DNA from: Microbacterium sp. | GTDB lineage: Bacteria > Actinomycetota > Actinomycetes > Actinomycetales > Microbacteriaceae | Assembly: GCA_003248655.1 (NCBI GenBank) | Contig: QFPM01000013.1 | Coordinates: 45,855-109,854 of the forward strand | Reading direction: 5' to 3' | DNA: 64,000 nt | Notes under the pieces: generated by a model | Seen by the model: only the letters and a program-made list of their open reading frames with translations | Database searches by the model: none | Told to the model about the DNA's origin: nothing | Translations under genes and position numbers: made by a program | Shown: positions 27,790 to 36,726 of the stretch, one piece after another | Layout of the letters: the number at the start of each line of letters is the position of its first letter | How positions within the stretch are numbered: the stretch's first letter is position 1

Positions 27790-28746
27790 TCAGGGGATGT
27801 GGTAGATCCGGGTGGTCGAGTTCTGGTGCTCCACGTAGAGGGCGTTCGTGAGCTCGCGGTACTCGCCGTCGTAGTTGTGGCTGATGAACGACACGATCGG
27901 CGGGCCGCCCGGCACGTACTCGACTTTCGAGACGGTCATGGTGTGGTCCCAGCCGGCCTGCGTCTCGCCCCAGCTGAAGATGCCGACATCCCCGACGCGG
28001 ACCCGGTCGAGGTCAGCCTCGGTCGAGTACGAGAACCCGAGCTTGTCGAAGTAGGAGCCCATGGCGGCGGTCGCGATCCACGGCTTCGACGCCGTCCACA
28101 TCGCGCCCTTCGAGTACCAGGAGCGGTCGGTCTTCCACCCGCGGGCGATCAGCCCCTGGCTCACGAAGTTCGTGCAGTCGCCGCCGTAGGCGTTGTAGTC
28201 GCCCCACTCGGCGCTGTTGTACTGGAAGACGTACTGGTGCAGGTAGGCCATCTGGGCCGCGACGTCACCGTTCGTCGGCTGCGTGTTCTTGCCCGCGGAT
28301 GCCGTGACGAGCTGCGCGCGGTAGGCCTCGGCGTCCGCCTGCACTGCGGCGACGGCGGTGTCGGTCTCGGTCTTCGCGGCGTCCGCCTCCGCCGAGGTCG
28401 TCGCAGCCCGAAGCTTCTCGGCGGCCGTGTAGAGCGCGTCTTCGGTCGGCCGCGCGGCGTCGGAGTAGTCGGCGAGCACCGCCATCGCCGCGTCGGCGGC
28501 CGCGGCCGTGTCGAAGGTCGGCGCATCGGTGGGCGTCGAGGGAGGGGAGCTCTCCCGAACGTCGGTCACCGCGGCCGCCGCGTCTGCCGCCGGGACCTCG
28601 CCGCGTTCGCCGATCGACCGCACGAAGCCGAAGACTCCGACGGTCAGCGCCGCGACGATGACGACCGACAGCGCGCCGGCGACCGCGCGGCGTCGACGGA
28701 CGATGCGTCGGCGCCGGGCGGCGCGAGTCGGGGGCGCGGTGGGCAC
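27790..28746 (-). CDS. Membrane-anchored or secreted putative amidase-domain protein
   Basis: 318 residues from GTG 28746. A basic N-terminus (RAARRRRIVRRRRA) leads into one hydrophobic segment (about 22-44), so the rest lies outside the membrane. An Ala/Thr-rich helical region (about 75-155) precedes a C-terminal domain containing YNAYGGDCTNFVSQGLIARG, WDHTMTV and FISHNYDGEY, which matches the putative amidase (amidase_6) family with its Cys and His. Likely acts on cell-wall peptides or amides; the substrate is unknown. Confidence 0.85.
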   Translation of the reverse strand: MPTAPPTRAARRRRIVRRRRAVAGALSVVIVAALTVGVFGFVRSIGERGEVPAADAAAAVTDVRESSPPSTPTDAPTFDTAAAADAAMAVLADYSDAARPTEDALYTAAEKLRAATTSAEADAAKTETDTAVAAVQADAEAYRAQLVTASAGKNTQPTNGDVAAQMAYLHQYVFQYNSAEWGDYNAYGGDCTNFVSQGLIARGWKTDRSWYSKGAMWTASKPWIATAAMGSYFDKLGFSYSTEADLDRVRVGDVGIFSWGETQAGWDHTMTVSKVEYVPGGPPIVSFISHNYDGEYRELTNALYVEHQNSTTRIYHIP

Positions 28747-28821
28747 GGCCCGACACTAGCAACCGATGCTGGCAGTCGTCCGGAACGACCGACGTCAGGA
28801 CGGGCGCCGCGCGCCCGAGCG

Positions 28822-30366
28822 CTACTTGTCGGCCTCGAAGACCTCGGTCTCCATCGCGTCGTATCCCTCGGCCTGCGGGTCGCCGTGCAGGCCGCCCGAG
28901 AGGGCGTACTCCTCTTCGGGCGAGAGGACGAGCTTCTTGCGCCCCCACAGCGCGAACCCGAGGAAGACGAGCGCGTACACGACCGCGATCGCGATGATGG
29001 CCTGCGTGAAGGCGGGGTTGAACGCGAGCCCCACGAACACGATCGCCGCGATGATCGCCGCCGAGTAGGCGCCGAACAGGCCCCACGGGCTGACGTACGG
29101 GCGCTTCGCGTTCGGGAAGCGTTTGCGGAGGATGATGAACGACACCATCTGCAGGAAGTACGCGAGCACCGCGCCCCACACGGCGATGTTCAGCACGATC
29201 GCGCCGGCCGGGCTCGCGTCGCCGCCGGCGGCCTGCACGATCACGAGCGCGACGAAGCCGATGACGGCGCCGACCGTGAGGGCGATCCACGGCGTCTTGC
29301 TGCGGCCGGTCAGCGACAGCCAGCGCGGGTAGTACCCGGCGCGCGAGAGCGAGTACATGTTGCGGCCGTAGGCGAACATGATGCCCATGAGCGAGGCGAG
29401 CAGGCCGACGAGCGCGAGGAGGGCGAGGATCGCTGCCGCCTGGTCGCCGACCATGACCTTGAACCCCTCGAGCAGGGGCTCGACCGACCCGCCGGTGACC
29501 TCCGACCCCAGCACGCCCGTGTTGAGGAACAGCACGATGAGGCCCGTTGCGATGAGGGTGCCGCGTGCCCAGAGCCCCGCACGCGGGATGTCGCGGGCCG
29601 GGTCGTGCGACTCCTCTGCGGCGAGCGGCAGCTCTTCGATGCCGAGGAAGAACCACATCGCGAACGGCAGCGCGAACAGGATCGCCCCGAATCCCATCGG
29701 CAGGAAGGTGGATGCCCCGGCCGCCGTCTCGTCGACGGGGATGTCCCAGAGCGAGTCCCACGAGAACGCGCCCGAGACGAGCGCCATGACGCCGAACACG
29801 ACGATGATGCCGATCGAGATGATCGACACGACGATCGCGAACCCGAACGAGATCGCGGCGCCAGCGGCGTTGAGCGCGATGAAGATCGCGTAGAGGATCA
29901 ACCACCACACGAACGGCGGCAGGCTGACGCCGGTGAGGAGGGTCAGCGCCGAGTCCGCATACTGGCCGGAGAAGTAGACGACCACGGCGGTCGTCGCGAC
30001 GTACTCGACGGTCTCGGCGAGTCCGGTCGCGAGACCGCCCCACGGACCCATCGCCGACCGCGAGAACGAGTATGCGCCGCCCGTGTGCGGCATCGCCGCC
30101 GCCATCTCGCCGATCGAGAAGGTGAGGCCGTAGTACATGAGCACGAGCAGCGCGAAGGCGATCAGCATCCCGCCGAAGCCGGCGAAGCCGATGCCGAAGT
30201 TCCAGCCGGAGAAGTCGCCCGAGATGACGGCGGCGACGGCGAGGCCCCAGAGGCCCCACACGCCCGCGGATCGCTTGAGGGTGCGCTTCTCGAAGTACTC
30301 GGATCCGGCGCGCGTGTAGATCGCGCCGCTCGCCGTGTGGGTGACGGGGGAAGTGCTATCGGACAT
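28822..30366 (-). CDS. APC-superfamily permease, ethanolamine-permease-like
   Basis: 514 residues, about 12 membrane helices, start ATG 30366. The first helix carries VISGDFSGWNFGIGFAGFGG, followed by MPHTGGAYSFSRSAMGPWGG. These fit amino-acid/amine permeases of the APC family and recall the Eat ethanolamine permease group. It is divergent from the glutamine-synthetase-like gene by 178 bases and is the obvious uptake system for that cluster. The amine specificity is an inference from context. An acidic C-terminal tail (METEVFEADK) is cytoplasmic. Confidence 0.85.
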   Translation of the reverse strand: MSDSTSPVTHTASGAIYTRAGSEYFEKRTLKRSAGVWGLWGLAVAAVISGDFSGWNFGIGFAGFGGMLIAFALLVLMYYGLTFSIGEMAAAMPHTGGAYSFSRSAMGPWGGLATGLAETVEYVATTAVVVYFSGQYADSALTLLTGVSLPPFVWWLILYAIFIALNAAGAAISFGFAIVVSIISIGIIVVFGVMALVSGAFSWDSLWDIPVDETAAGASTFLPMGFGAILFALPFAMWFFLGIEELPLAAEESHDPARDIPRAGLWARGTLIATGLIVLFLNTGVLGSEVTGGSVEPLLEGFKVMVGDQAAAILALLALVGLLASLMGIMFAYGRNMYSLSRAGYYPRWLSLTGRSKTPWIALTVGAVIGFVALVIVQAAGGDASPAGAIVLNIAVWGAVLAYFLQMVSFIILRKRFPNAKRPYVSPWGLFGAYSAAIIAAIVFVGLAFNPAFTQAIIAIAVVYALVFLGFALWGRKKLVLSPEEEYALSGGLHGDPQAEGYDAMETEVFEADK

Positions 30367-30435
30367 CCTGCTCCTCGGGGTGGGTGGGTCTCGACGCTGT
30401 CTCGGACGATTGTGATGCCTAAAGGACGGTTGCGT

Positions 30436-30520
30436 CTACCTTTGGATGTGACTTTCTCGTTACAGTTGCCGAGCGATGCCGTGCGCGTGCCGATCGAAAG
30501 GTAGGTTCGATCGGGCACGC
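30436..30520. promoter_or_regulatory. Inverted repeats in the control region between permease and gamma-glutamylase genes
   Basis: CTACCTTT (30436-30443) is repeated inverted as AAAGGTAG (30497-30504). Around the second copy, GCGTGCCGATCGAA (30485-30498) pairs with TTCGATCGGGCACGC (30506-30520) with one bulged G and the loop AGGTAGG. The hairpin ends 24 bases before the start at 30545. It may be an operator for the cluster's GntR regulator or a leader hairpin. Confidence 0.55.
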
Positions 30521-30544
30521 GTCGCGCCGACGAAAGGATGCAGG

Positions 30545-31900
30545 ATGCCGGGAAACCTGACCGCCGATGAGCTGTCGGCCGCGATCGGGACGGGCGAGAT
30601 CGACACCGTCATCGTCGCGTTCCCCGACGCGCAGGGCCGCCTCGTCGGCAAGCGCGTCTCAGGGCGCATGTGGCGCGATGTCGTGCTGCCGCACGGCGCC
30701 GAGGCGTGCAATTATCTGCTGTCGGTCGACGTCGACCTCAACACCGTCGACGGCTACACGATGTCGAGCTGGGAGACCGGATACGGCGACATGCTGCTCG
30801 TCCCCGACCTGACGACTCTCCGCCGCATCCCCTGGCAGCCGGCCACAGCGCTCGTCTTCGCCGACCTGCAGTGGGAGAGCGGCGAGGCCGTCGTCCAGTC
30901 GCCGCGGTCGATCCTCGACCACCAGCGCGCGCGCCTCGCCGAGCGTGGGCTCGTCGCGTACTCGGGCACCGAGCTCGAGTTCATCGTGTTCGACGACACC
31001 TACCGTGAGGCGTGGGCGAAGGGATACCGGAACCTGCAGGCATCCACCGACTACAACGTCGACTACAACCTGCTCGCGACGACGCGGCTCGAGCCGCTGC
31101 TGCGTGACATCCGGAACGGCATGGAGGGCGCGGGCCTGTACTGCGAGGGCGTCAAGGGCGAGTGCAATCTCGGCCAGCAGGAGATCGCGTTCCGCTATGC
31201 CGAGGTGCGCGAGACGGCCGACCAGCACACGCTCTACAAGAACGGCGCGAAGGAGATCGCCGACGCGCACGGCAAGGCGCTGACCTTCATGGCGAAGTTC
31301 GATCAGCGCGAGGGCAACAGCTGCCACATCCACCTGTCGGTGCGGGGCGAAGACGGCACGGCGGTCATGGCGGGCGACGGCGACCACGGCTTCAGCCCGC
31401 TGATGGGGCACTGGATCGCGGGCATCCTCGCGACGATGCGCGAGTTCACCCTGCTCTACGCCCCGACGATCAACTCGTACAAGCGCTACGCGAAGGGCTC
31501 GTTCGCGCCGACCGGCATCGCGTGGGGCATCGACAACCGCACGTGCGCGCTGCGGGTCGTCGGCCACGGCTCCGGCCTGCGCGTCGAGAACCGCGTGCCC
31601 GGCGGCGACGTCAACCCCTACCTCGCGATCTCGGCGATCATCGCGGGGGGCCTCCACGGCATCGAGCACGAGCTGCCGCTGCCGGATGCCTTGACCGGCA
31701 ACGCGTACGAGGCCGGTGTCGATACGCTACCGACGACCCTCCGTGAAGCGGCCGCGCTGTTCGATCAGTCCGCGATCGCGCGGGCGGCGTTCGGCGACGA
31801 GGTCGTCGAGCACTATCTGAACCAGGCGCGCATCGAGGTCGAAGCCTACGATGCGGCCGTCACCGACTGGGAGCGCGTGCGTGGCTTCGAACGACTCTGA
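30545..31900 (+). CDS. Glutamine-synthetase-like gamma-glutamyl-amine synthetase
   Basis: 451 residues from ATG 30545 (AAAGGA site). The fold of glutamine synthetase type I is evident: beta-grasp start (VDTVIVAFPDAQGRLVGKRV-like), ELEFIVFDD, NLGQQEIAFRYAE, SCHIHLSVRG, and NRTCALRVVGHG with RVENRVPGGDVNPYLA. The regulatory adenylylation tyrosine loop of housekeeping GlnA is not seen. With a hydrolase, an aldehyde dehydrogenase and a permease nearby it fits the PuuA/GlnA4/IpuC group that joins glutamate to an amine using ATP. A true ammonia-using enzyme is unlikely. Amine identity is inferred (see findings). Confidence 0.88.
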   Translation: MPGNLTADELSAAIGTGEIDTVIVAFPDAQGRLVGKRVSGRMWRDVVLPHGAEACNYLLSVDVDLNTVDGYTMSSWETGYGDMLLVPDLTTLRRIPWQPATALVFADLQWESGEAVVQSPRSILDHQRARLAERGLVAYSGTELEFIVFDDTYREAWAKGYRNLQASTDYNVDYNLLATTRLEPLLRDIRNGMEGAGLYCEGVKGECNLGQQEIAFRYAEVRETADQHTLYKNGAKEIADAHGKALTFMAKFDQREGNSCHIHLSVRGEDGTAVMAGDGDHGFSPLMGHWIAGILATMREFTLLYAPTINSYKRYAKGSFAPTGIAWGIDNRTCALRVVGHGSGLRVENRVPGGDVNPYLAISAIIAGGLHGIEHELPLPDALTGNAYEAGVDTLPTTLREAAALFDQSAIARAAFGDEVVEHYLNQARIEVEAYDAAVTDWERVRGFERL

Positions 31901-32666
31901 CCTGCTCGCCGGCGCGTTCGCGCCCGTCGTGGGCCTGACGACTTACCTCGAAAAGGCGCAGCAGGGGGTGTGGAACGTCCGCGCGGCGTTCCTGCCCGAG
32001 CAGTACTTCACCTCGGTGACGGATGCCGGCGGCGTCGCCGTGCTCCTGCCGCCGCAGGCGTCGCCCGAGGCTGCCGCCGAAGCGGTGCTCGACGGGCTCG
32101 ACGGGCTCATCCTCACGGGCGGGCTCGACGTGCAACCCGAGCTGTACGGTGCCGAGCGGCATCCGCTCACCGATCCCGCGCGGCCCGACCGCGACGCGTG
32201 GGAGCTCGCGCTCCTGCGCGGGGCCGAGGAGCGCGGGATGCCGGTGCTCGCGATCTGCCGCGGGCTGCAGCTCGCGAACGTCGCGCACGGCGGGACGCTC
32301 CACCAGCACCTGCCCGACGCGCTCGGCACGGAGCGCTACCGCATCGGTGGCGGCGTGTTCGCCGACAACGTCGTCGAGGTCGCGGAGGGGTCGCGGCTCG
32401 CCGGGCACCTGGGTGCCGGTGAGTTCACCGTGCACAGCTACCACCACCAGGGCATCGACCGGCTCGGCGACGGCCTCGTCGCGACGGCACACACCGACGA
32501 CGGGCTTGTGCAGGCCTTCGAGACGACGGGTGACAGCTACCTCGTGGGTGTGCAGTGGCATCCCGAGGAGAACGCGGAGGATAAGCGCCTGTTCGCGGGG
32601 CTCGTCGAGGCGGCGCGACAGTACGCGGAGCGCACGATCGCGCAGCTGCCGGGGGTGTCGGAGTGA
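31881..32666 (+). CDS. Gamma-glutamyl amide hydrolase (class I amidotransferase / peptidase C26)
   Basis: 261 residues from GTG 31881, overlapping the previous gene by 20 bases with a GGGAG site inside it. The nucleophile is C126 in LAICRGLQLANVAHGGTLHQ; the other triad members are H227 and E229 in GVQWHPEEN. The oxyanion region GLILTGGLDVQPELYG is typical of PuuD-like enzymes, which split gamma-glutamyl amides and release glutamate. Operon position makes it the last step of a gamma-glutamylation route. Confidence 0.9.
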   Translation: MASNDSDLLAGAFAPVVGLTTYLEKAQQGVWNVRAAFLPEQYFTSVTDAGGVAVLLPPQASPEAAAEAVLDGLDGLILTGGLDVQPELYGAERHPLTDPARPDRDAWELALLRGAEERGMPVLAICRGLQLANVAHGGTLHQHLPDALGTERYRIGGGVFADNVVEVAEGSRLAGHLGAGEFTVHSYHHQGIDRLGDGLVATAHTDDGLVQAFETTGDSYLVGVQWHPEENAEDKRLFAGLVEAARQYAERTIAQLPGVSE

Positions 32667-34024
32667 GCACGTTCCAGGTGATCGACCCGACGTCGGCCCA
32701 GCCGATCGCGACGCTCGAGCGGGCGACAGAGGACGAAGTGGATGCCGCGGTCGCCCGTGCGGTGACCGCGCAACGCGCGTGGGCGAACCTCGCGCCGGGC
32801 GCGCGTGCCGACGTCCTCCGCGCCTTCGCGCGCGTCGTGGAGGACCACGTCGACGAGCTCGCGATGCTCGAGGTGCGAAACTCCGGGCATCCGATCGGCT
32901 CGGCGCGGGCAGAGGCGCGGCACGTCGCGCAGGTGCTGAACTACTACGCGGGAGCGCCCGAGCGGCTGCTGGGTGCGCAGATCCCGGTGCCGGGCGGGCT
33001 CGACGTCACCTTCCACGAGCCGTACGGCGTCGTCGGCGTCATCATGCCGTGGAACTTCCCCATGACGATCGCGTCGTGGGCGTTCGCGCCCGCCCTCGCC
33101 GCCGGGAACGCGGTCGTCCTGAAGCCCGCCGAGCTGACTCCGCTGACGGCCGTGCGCCTCGGCGAACTCGCCCGTGAGGCGGGCCTGCCGGAGGGGCTCT
33201 TCCAGGTCATCGTCGGGTCGGGCTCGGTCGTCGGGCAGCGCTTCGTCAGTCATCCGGATGTCCGCAAGGTCGTCTTCACGGGCTCGACCGAGGTGGGCGT
33301 CGAGGTCGCCGCGGGCTGCGCGCGGGCGCTCAAGCCCGTCACGCTCGAACTCGGCGGCAAGAGCGCCAACGTCGTGTTCGCCGATGCCGATCTCGAGGCC
33401 GCGGCGGCCGCCGTGCCCGGATCGGTGTTCGACAACGCGGGCCAGGACTGCTGCGCGCGTTCGCGTCTGCTCGTCGAGCGCTCGGTGTACGACCGGTTCC
33501 TGGAGCTTCTCGAGCCCGCCGTCGCGGCCTGGCGCGTCGGCGACCCCACGCACGAGAGCACCGAGATGGGCCCGCTCATCTCGGCCGCACATCGCGACAC
33601 CGTCGCCGGCTTCCTCGACGGGGCGAACGTCGCCTTCCGCGGCGTCGCGCCCACCGGCCCCGGCTTCTGGTTCGCCCCCGCCGTCGTGCTCGCCTCGCCC
33701 GGCGACCGCATCGCGCAGGAAGAGGTGTTCGGCCCCGTCGTGGCCGTCCTGCCCTTCGATGACGAAGCGGATGCCGTCCGGCTCGCCAACGACACGATCT
33801 ACGGCCTCGCCGGGTCGATCTGGACGCGCGACCTCGGCCGCGCCGTCCGCGTCTCGCGCGGGGTGCGCAGCGGCGTCCTGTCGGTCAACTCGCACTCGTC
33901 GGTGCGCTTCTGGACCCCGTTCGGCGGCATGAAGGCCTCGGGCCTCGGGCGCGAGCTCGGCCCGGACGCCGCGGAGCACTTCACCGAGACCAAGAACGTC
34001 TTCTACGCCACGGAAGGATCATGA
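32663..34024 (+). CDS. NAD(P)-dependent aldehyde dehydrogenase
   Basis: 453 residues from GTG 32663, overlapping the hydrolase stop (GTGA). Features: PYGVVGVIMPWNFPMTI, the glycine loop FTGSTEVG, active-site glutamate in LELGGKSANVV, and catalytic C263 in NAGQDCCARSR. It closes with HSSVRFWTPFGGMKASGLGRELG. It would oxidise the aldehyde intermediate of the cluster (PuuC-like step) to a carboxylate. It is slightly shorter than the usual 475-500 because of a short N-terminus. Substrate not deducible from motifs. Confidence 0.92.
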   Translation: MSTFQVIDPTSAQPIATLERATEDEVDAAVARAVTAQRAWANLAPGARADVLRAFARVVEDHVDELAMLEVRNSGHPIGSARAEARHVAQVLNYYAGAPERLLGAQIPVPGGLDVTFHEPYGVVGVIMPWNFPMTIASWAFAPALAAGNAVVLKPAELTPLTAVRLGELAREAGLPEGLFQVIVGSGSVVGQRFVSHPDVRKVVFTGSTEVGVEVAAGCARALKPVTLELGGKSANVVFADADLEAAAAAVPGSVFDNAGQDCCARSRLLVERSVYDRFLELLEPAVAAWRVGDPTHESTEMGPLISAAHRDTVAGFLDGANVAFRGVAPTGPGFWFAPAVVLASPGDRIAQEEVFGPVVAVLPFDDEADAVRLANDTIYGLAGSIWTRDLGRAVRVSRGVRSGVLSVNSHSSVRFWTPFGGMKASGLGRELGPDAAEHFTETKNVFYATEGS

Positions 34025-34031
34025 GTAAACC

Positions 34032-34823
34032 ATGACCGCACTCACAGCTGTCGATCTCACCCAGCGGCTGCGTGACCGCGTCGCCATCGTCACCGGCGGC
34101 GCCTCGGGCATCGGGCTCGCCACGGCGCGGCGGTTCGCCGCCGAGGGCGCGCGCGTTGTCATCGCCGACCTCGACCCCGCGAGCGGCGAGCGGGCCGCGG
34201 CGGAGGTCGGCGGCGTCTTCCGTGCCGTCGACGTGGCAGACCAGGCATCCGTCGACGCGCTCTTCGACGGGGTCGCTGCGGAGCTCGGCAGCGTCGACAT
34301 CGCCTTCAACAACGCCGGGATCTCGCCGGCCGACGACGACTCGATCGAGACGACGGAGCTTCCCGCGTGGGACCGCGTGCAGGACGTCAACCTCAAGAGC
34401 GTGTACCTCTGCTCCCGGGCAGCGCTGCGGCACATGGTGCCCGCGGGCCGCGGCTCGATCATCAACACGGCATCCTTCGTGGCGCTCCTCGGCTCGGCGA
34501 CCTCGCAGATCTCGTACACCGCCTCGAAGGGCGGCGTGCTCGCGATGACACGTGAGCTCGGTGTGCAGTTCGCGCGCCAGGGCATCCGGGTCAACGCCCT
34601 CTGCCCGGGGCCGGTGAACACGCCGCTGCTGCAGGAGCTGTTCGCGAAAGACCCCGAGCGGGCGCAGCGCCGCCTCGTGCACGTGCCGATCGGGCGGTTC
34701 GCCGAGCCGGACGAGATGGCGGCGGCGGTCGCGTTCCTCGCGTCGGACGACGCATCGTTCATCACCGCGACGGCGTTCGTCGTCGACGGCGGCATCACGA
34801 ACGCATACGTCACGCCGCTGTGA
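34032..34823 (+). CDS. Short-chain dehydrogenase/reductase
   Basis: 263 residues from ATG 34032. Classical SDR: cofactor motif TGGASGIG at 21-28, ADLD after strand 2 suggesting NAD preference, NNAG near 93-96, and catalytic S148-Y162-K166 (INTASF, SYTASK). It ends with PGPVNTPLLQ and a DGG segment. In this operon it could oxidise the hydroxyl of a gamma-glutamylated amino alcohol to the aldehyde used by the preceding gene. An amine oxidase (PuuB-like) that would serve diamines is absent. Confidence 0.92.
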   Translation: MTALTAVDLTQRLRDRVAIVTGGASGIGLATARRFAAEGARVVIADLDPASGERAAAEVGGVFRAVDVADQASVDALFDGVAAELGSVDIAFNNAGISPADDDSIETTELPAWDRVQDVNLKSVYLCSRAALRHMVPAGRGSIINTASFVALLGSATSQISYTASKGGVLAMTRELGVQFARQGIRVNALCPGPVNTPLLQELFAKDPERAQRRLVHVPIGRFAEPDEMAAAVAFLASDDASFITATAFVVDGGITNAYVTPL

Positions 34824-35542
34824 CCATGACGGGCGGCGGCGAGGAGGCACCGGCGCTCCGCGCGGTGTACCGCCCGGTGCGCCGCTCGAACGCGCTCGAA
34901 GACACCGTCGCCCGCATCGCGCAGACGATCCGCGTCGGCGTCGTCGCGCCCGGCGAGGCCCTGCCGCCCGAACGCGCGCTCGCCGAGCTGTACGGCGTGA
35001 GCCGCGACACGGTGCGCACCGCGATCCGCGAGCTCTCGGATGCCGGGTTCCTCGTCGCGCGCCGCGGCCGTTACGGCGGCACGTTCGTCGCCGATCCGCT
35101 GCCTCAGCAAGAGGCGGAGCCGCTCGACGCGCTCGCGGCCGCGGACCTGTTCGGCATGCGCCGGGTGCTCGAGGGCGGGGCCGCGCGCGCGGCCGCGGCG
35201 CGGACGATGACCGCGGGCGAGCGCGACGCGCTCTGGCACCGACGCGCGGCGGTCGCCCACGCGTCGCTCGGGGACTACCGTCGGCTCGACTCGCTGCTGC
35301 ACCTGTCGATCGCGGAGGCGTCCGGCATCCCCTCGCTCGTGCCGCTCGTCACCGAGAACCGCGCGCGCGTGAACGAATGGCTGGATGCCTTTCCGCTGCT
35401 GCCGCGCGCGATCGAGCACTCCGAGGCGCAGCACGAGACGATCCTGCAGGCGATCCTCACGGGGCGGCCCGATGCGGCCGAGGCGGCGATGCTCGACCAC
35501 CTCGCGGCATCCGAAGCCCTCATCCGCGGGTTCGTCGTCTGA
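34820..35542 (+). CDS. GntR/FadR family transcriptional regulator
   Basis: 240 residues from GTG 34820, overlapping the SDR stop (GTGA); ATG 34826 is an alternative. An N-terminal winged HTH (ALEDTVARIAQTIRVGVVAPGEALPPERALAELYGVSRDTVRTAI) is followed by a helical FCD ligand domain with LFGMRRVLEGGAARAAA and HLSIAEASG. It is the last gene of the cluster and probably controls it and the divergent permease in response to the substrate or a pathway acid; candidate half-sites are in the 30.4-30.5 kb gap. Confidence 0.92.
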   Translation: MTMTGGGEEAPALRAVYRPVRRSNALEDTVARIAQTIRVGVVAPGEALPPERALAELYGVSRDTVRTAIRELSDAGFLVARRGRYGGTFVADPLPQQEAEPLDALAAADLFGMRRVLEGGAARAAAARTMTAGERDALWHRRAAVAHASLGDYRRLDSLLHLSIAEASGIPSLVPLVTENRARVNEWLDAFPLLPRAIEHSEAQHETILQAILTGRPDAAEAAMLDHLAASEALIRGFVV

Positions 35543-35554
35543 GGGCGGTCCGGG

Positions 35555-36547
35555 TCAGGCGGGGCGCAGCGACGCGACGAACTCGAGCTTGTCGAGCACC
35601 GGCTCGGGCAGGACGAACGGGTACAGGTCGCTCTCGCCCATTGAGCGATTGACGAGATTCAGTGCCGTCGACAGCGGTATCCACACCGCCGTCACGAGGT
35701 CGCGGAACCGCGCCCGACCGACGATCTCGGATGCGGGGGTCAGCCCGTACTCGACGGCCGTCTCGATCGTGTCGCTGATGTGCAGGTAGTGCGCCCAGGT
35801 CTCGGCGAAGTCCTCGTACGGGTGCATCGTCGCGTACGACGAGATGTAGCGGTCACGCCAGTCGGCCGGCGGCCCCGATGCGTAGTGGCGGTTCACCTCG
35901 GCCTCGTAATCGGCGCTCTCGTCGCCGAACAGGCCGCGCGCCGCATCGAGGGTCACACCGCCGACGTTCTCGACGAGCCGCCACTCGTAGTAGTGCCCGA
36001 CCTCGTGACGCAGATGCCCGAGCATTGTGCGATACGGCTCGTCGAGCTGTTCACGTACCCGCTCGCGGTGCGAGTCGACGCCCTCGGCGAGGTCGATCGT
36101 GACGACACCGTCGGCGTGGGCGATGAGCACCTGGGCGCTCGTCGACGAGAGCATGTCGAACGCGAGCCCCGCGACCGGGTCTTCGGCCTTGCCGACGACG
36201 GGAAACCCCAGGGCATCCAGCTCGGCCACGAGGTGGCGCTTCGCCCGTTCGGCGACGGGGAACGCGGCGATGCCCGCGGCGTCGTCATCGGCGGGTCGCA
36301 CGCGGGTCAGGTCGCACGCGGCGCACTGCCCGCCCTCGAGCGGCGCGAGCCACGTGCAGCCCGACAACCCGAGGTTGCGGCAGACGTGCCAGATGAGGTC
36401 GTCGGCATCCACATAGCGCCCCATCGCGTCGACGGGCACGATCGCCCGTTCGCCGCGCGAGTAGCCGAGCGGCGTGCCGCACGAGACGCACACGGAGTTC
36501 TCGAAGTAGAGCGGGTTGCCGCAGACGCGGCACGTGTAAGCCTTCAC
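35555..36547 (-). CDS. Zinc-ribbon metallopeptidase-like protein
   Basis: 330 residues from GTG 36547. The N-terminal zinc ribbon has C6, C9, C20 and C23 (YTCRVCGNPLYF, VCVSCGTPLGY), with a further cysteine set near residues 61-84. A gluzincin HExxH motif, HEVGHYYEW at 181-189, and a downstream DFAETWAHYLHISDT, where a glutamate or histidine could complete zinc binding, identify a putative zinc peptidase family often found near transglutaminase/alpha-E genes. No signal peptide, so probably cytoplasmic. Substrate unknown. Confidence 0.86.
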   Translation of the reverse strand: MKAYTCRVCGNPLYFENSVCVSCGTPLGYSRGERAIVPVDAMGRYVDADDLIWHVCRNLGLSGCTWLAPLEGGQCAACDLTRVRPADDDAAGIAAFPVAERAKRHLVAELDALGFPVVGKAEDPVAGLAFDMLSSTSAQVLIAHADGVVTIDLAEGVDSHRERVREQLDEPYRTMLGHLRHEVGHYYEWRLVENVGGVTLDAARGLFGDESADYEAEVNRHYASGPPADWRDRYISSYATMHPYEDFAETWAHYLHISDTIETAVEYGLTPASEIVGRARFRDLVTAVWIPLSTALNLVNRSMGESDLYPFVLPEPVLDKLEFVASLRPA

Positions 36548-36612
36548 TCGGCAAGCCAACCACACCCGCGCCGCGGCGGCGGGGGCATTGACAGCGGCAC
36601 GTGACCGCCGCT

Positions 36613-36705
36613 CAACTCGGGGACGCCAGGTGTGGGTTCGGCCCGCGCGACGGGGCCAGAGGCGACCCCGAGTTGGCGGGGACGGGGCGAGGGGCGACCC
36701 CGAGT
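36613..36705. repeat. Family C inverted-repeat element, copy 2
   Basis: AACTCGGGGACGCC (36614-36627) pairs with GGCGACCCCGAGTT (36661-36674) with one mismatch, and a third arm GGCGACCCCGAGT lies at 36693-36705. Bases 36653-36676 are identical in reverse complement to 13367-13390 (copy 1). It fills most of the 179-base gap between the metallopeptidase start and the transglutaminase stop. Confidence 0.88.
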
Positions 36706-36726
36706 CTGCAGCGACGGGGCGCGGGG

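Noticed and set aside
27646..30504. A 952-codon rightward frame over the amidase and permease genes
   Set aside because: Its product is Arg/Asp/His-rich with no domain, and it is antisense to two well-supported membrane or exported proteins.
30545..31900. Housekeeping glutamine synthetase glnA
   Set aside because: No adenylylation-site loop is visible and it sits in a catabolic cluster with amine permease, hydrolase and dehydrogenase genes.
31881..32666. Reading the C26 hydrolase as a folylpolyglutamate hydrolase or a GMP synthase part
   Set aside because: It stands between a gamma-glutamyl ligase and an aldehyde dehydrogenase and overlaps both; a PuuD-like role explains the context better.
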